In this document: positions 12,600 through 12,621 of the stretch, in pieces
Numbering within the stretch: the stretch's first letter is position 1
Layout: the number at the start of each line of letters is the position of its first letter
The notes under the pieces: generated by a model
Database searches by the model: none
Seen by the model: the letters and a program-made list of their open reading frames with translations, nothing else
Told to the model about the DNA's origin: nothing
Assembly (NCBI GenBank): GCA_050014815.1
Contig: JBEKCP010000093.1
Coordinates: 1 to 12,621, forward strand
DNA: 12,621 nt
Origin: JBEKCP01 sp050014815
GTDB lineage: Bacteria > Planctomycetota > Planctomycetia > Pirellulales > Thermoguttaceae
Direction: 5' to 3'
Made by a program: the position numbers and the translations under genes

Positions 12600-12621
12600 T
12601 CGGCGGAGGCAGAATGATGAA

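Overview
The window looks like a chromosomal piece of a GC-rich environmental Gram-negative bacterium. The best guess is the Planctomycetota (PVC group). This is inferred from high GC, MacAB-type exporters with long periplasmic adaptors, a secreted GH38 glycosidase next to sugar genes, weak or missing Shine-Dalgarno sites at several genes, and many short palindromic spacers. No rRNA or tRNA gene was seen and no phylogenetic marker is present, so the taxonomic call is tentative.

Minus strand, left half (5132 down to 1). A MacA-like adaptor (5132-3882) has a good upstream promoter, but its partner ATPase and permease are gone. Only about 50 codons from the middle of a MacB-type permease survive, out of frame at its 3' end (about 3925-3770). 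This is the scar of a deleted exporter operon. Next comes a family 2 glycosyltransferase (3556-2648). After it comes a second, apparently intact exporter operon: ABC ATPase (2491-1757), MacA-like adaptor (1760-498) and MacB-like permease (501 to beyond the window edge). Its three genes are linked by two ATGA stop/start overlaps.

Plus strand, right half (5540 to 12454). A divergent, exported GH38-type alpha-mannosidase-like glycosidase (5540-8416) is followed by a 314-bp spacer filled with nested perfect hairpins. Then come a zinc-dependent polyol/alcohol dehydrogenase (8731-9786), an AT-rich inverted-repeat spacer (about 9796-9938), L-ribulokinase AraB (9960-11663) and L-ribulose-5-phosphate 4-epimerase AraD (11663-12454). 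araB and araD overlap by one base. No arabinose isomerase is visible, so the dehydrogenase may supply ribulose from a pentitol. The window ends in a second cluster of three hairpins.

The most unusual feature is inside araD. A palindromic, partly tandem repeat (about 12121-12196) sits in frame and adds about 27 residues just before the third zinc ligand, while every recognisable catalytic residue is kept. Together with the two hairpin clusters and the AT-rich inverted repeat, this indicates a genome populated by several families of small palindromic elements, at least one of which appears able to enter a coding sequence without destroying it.
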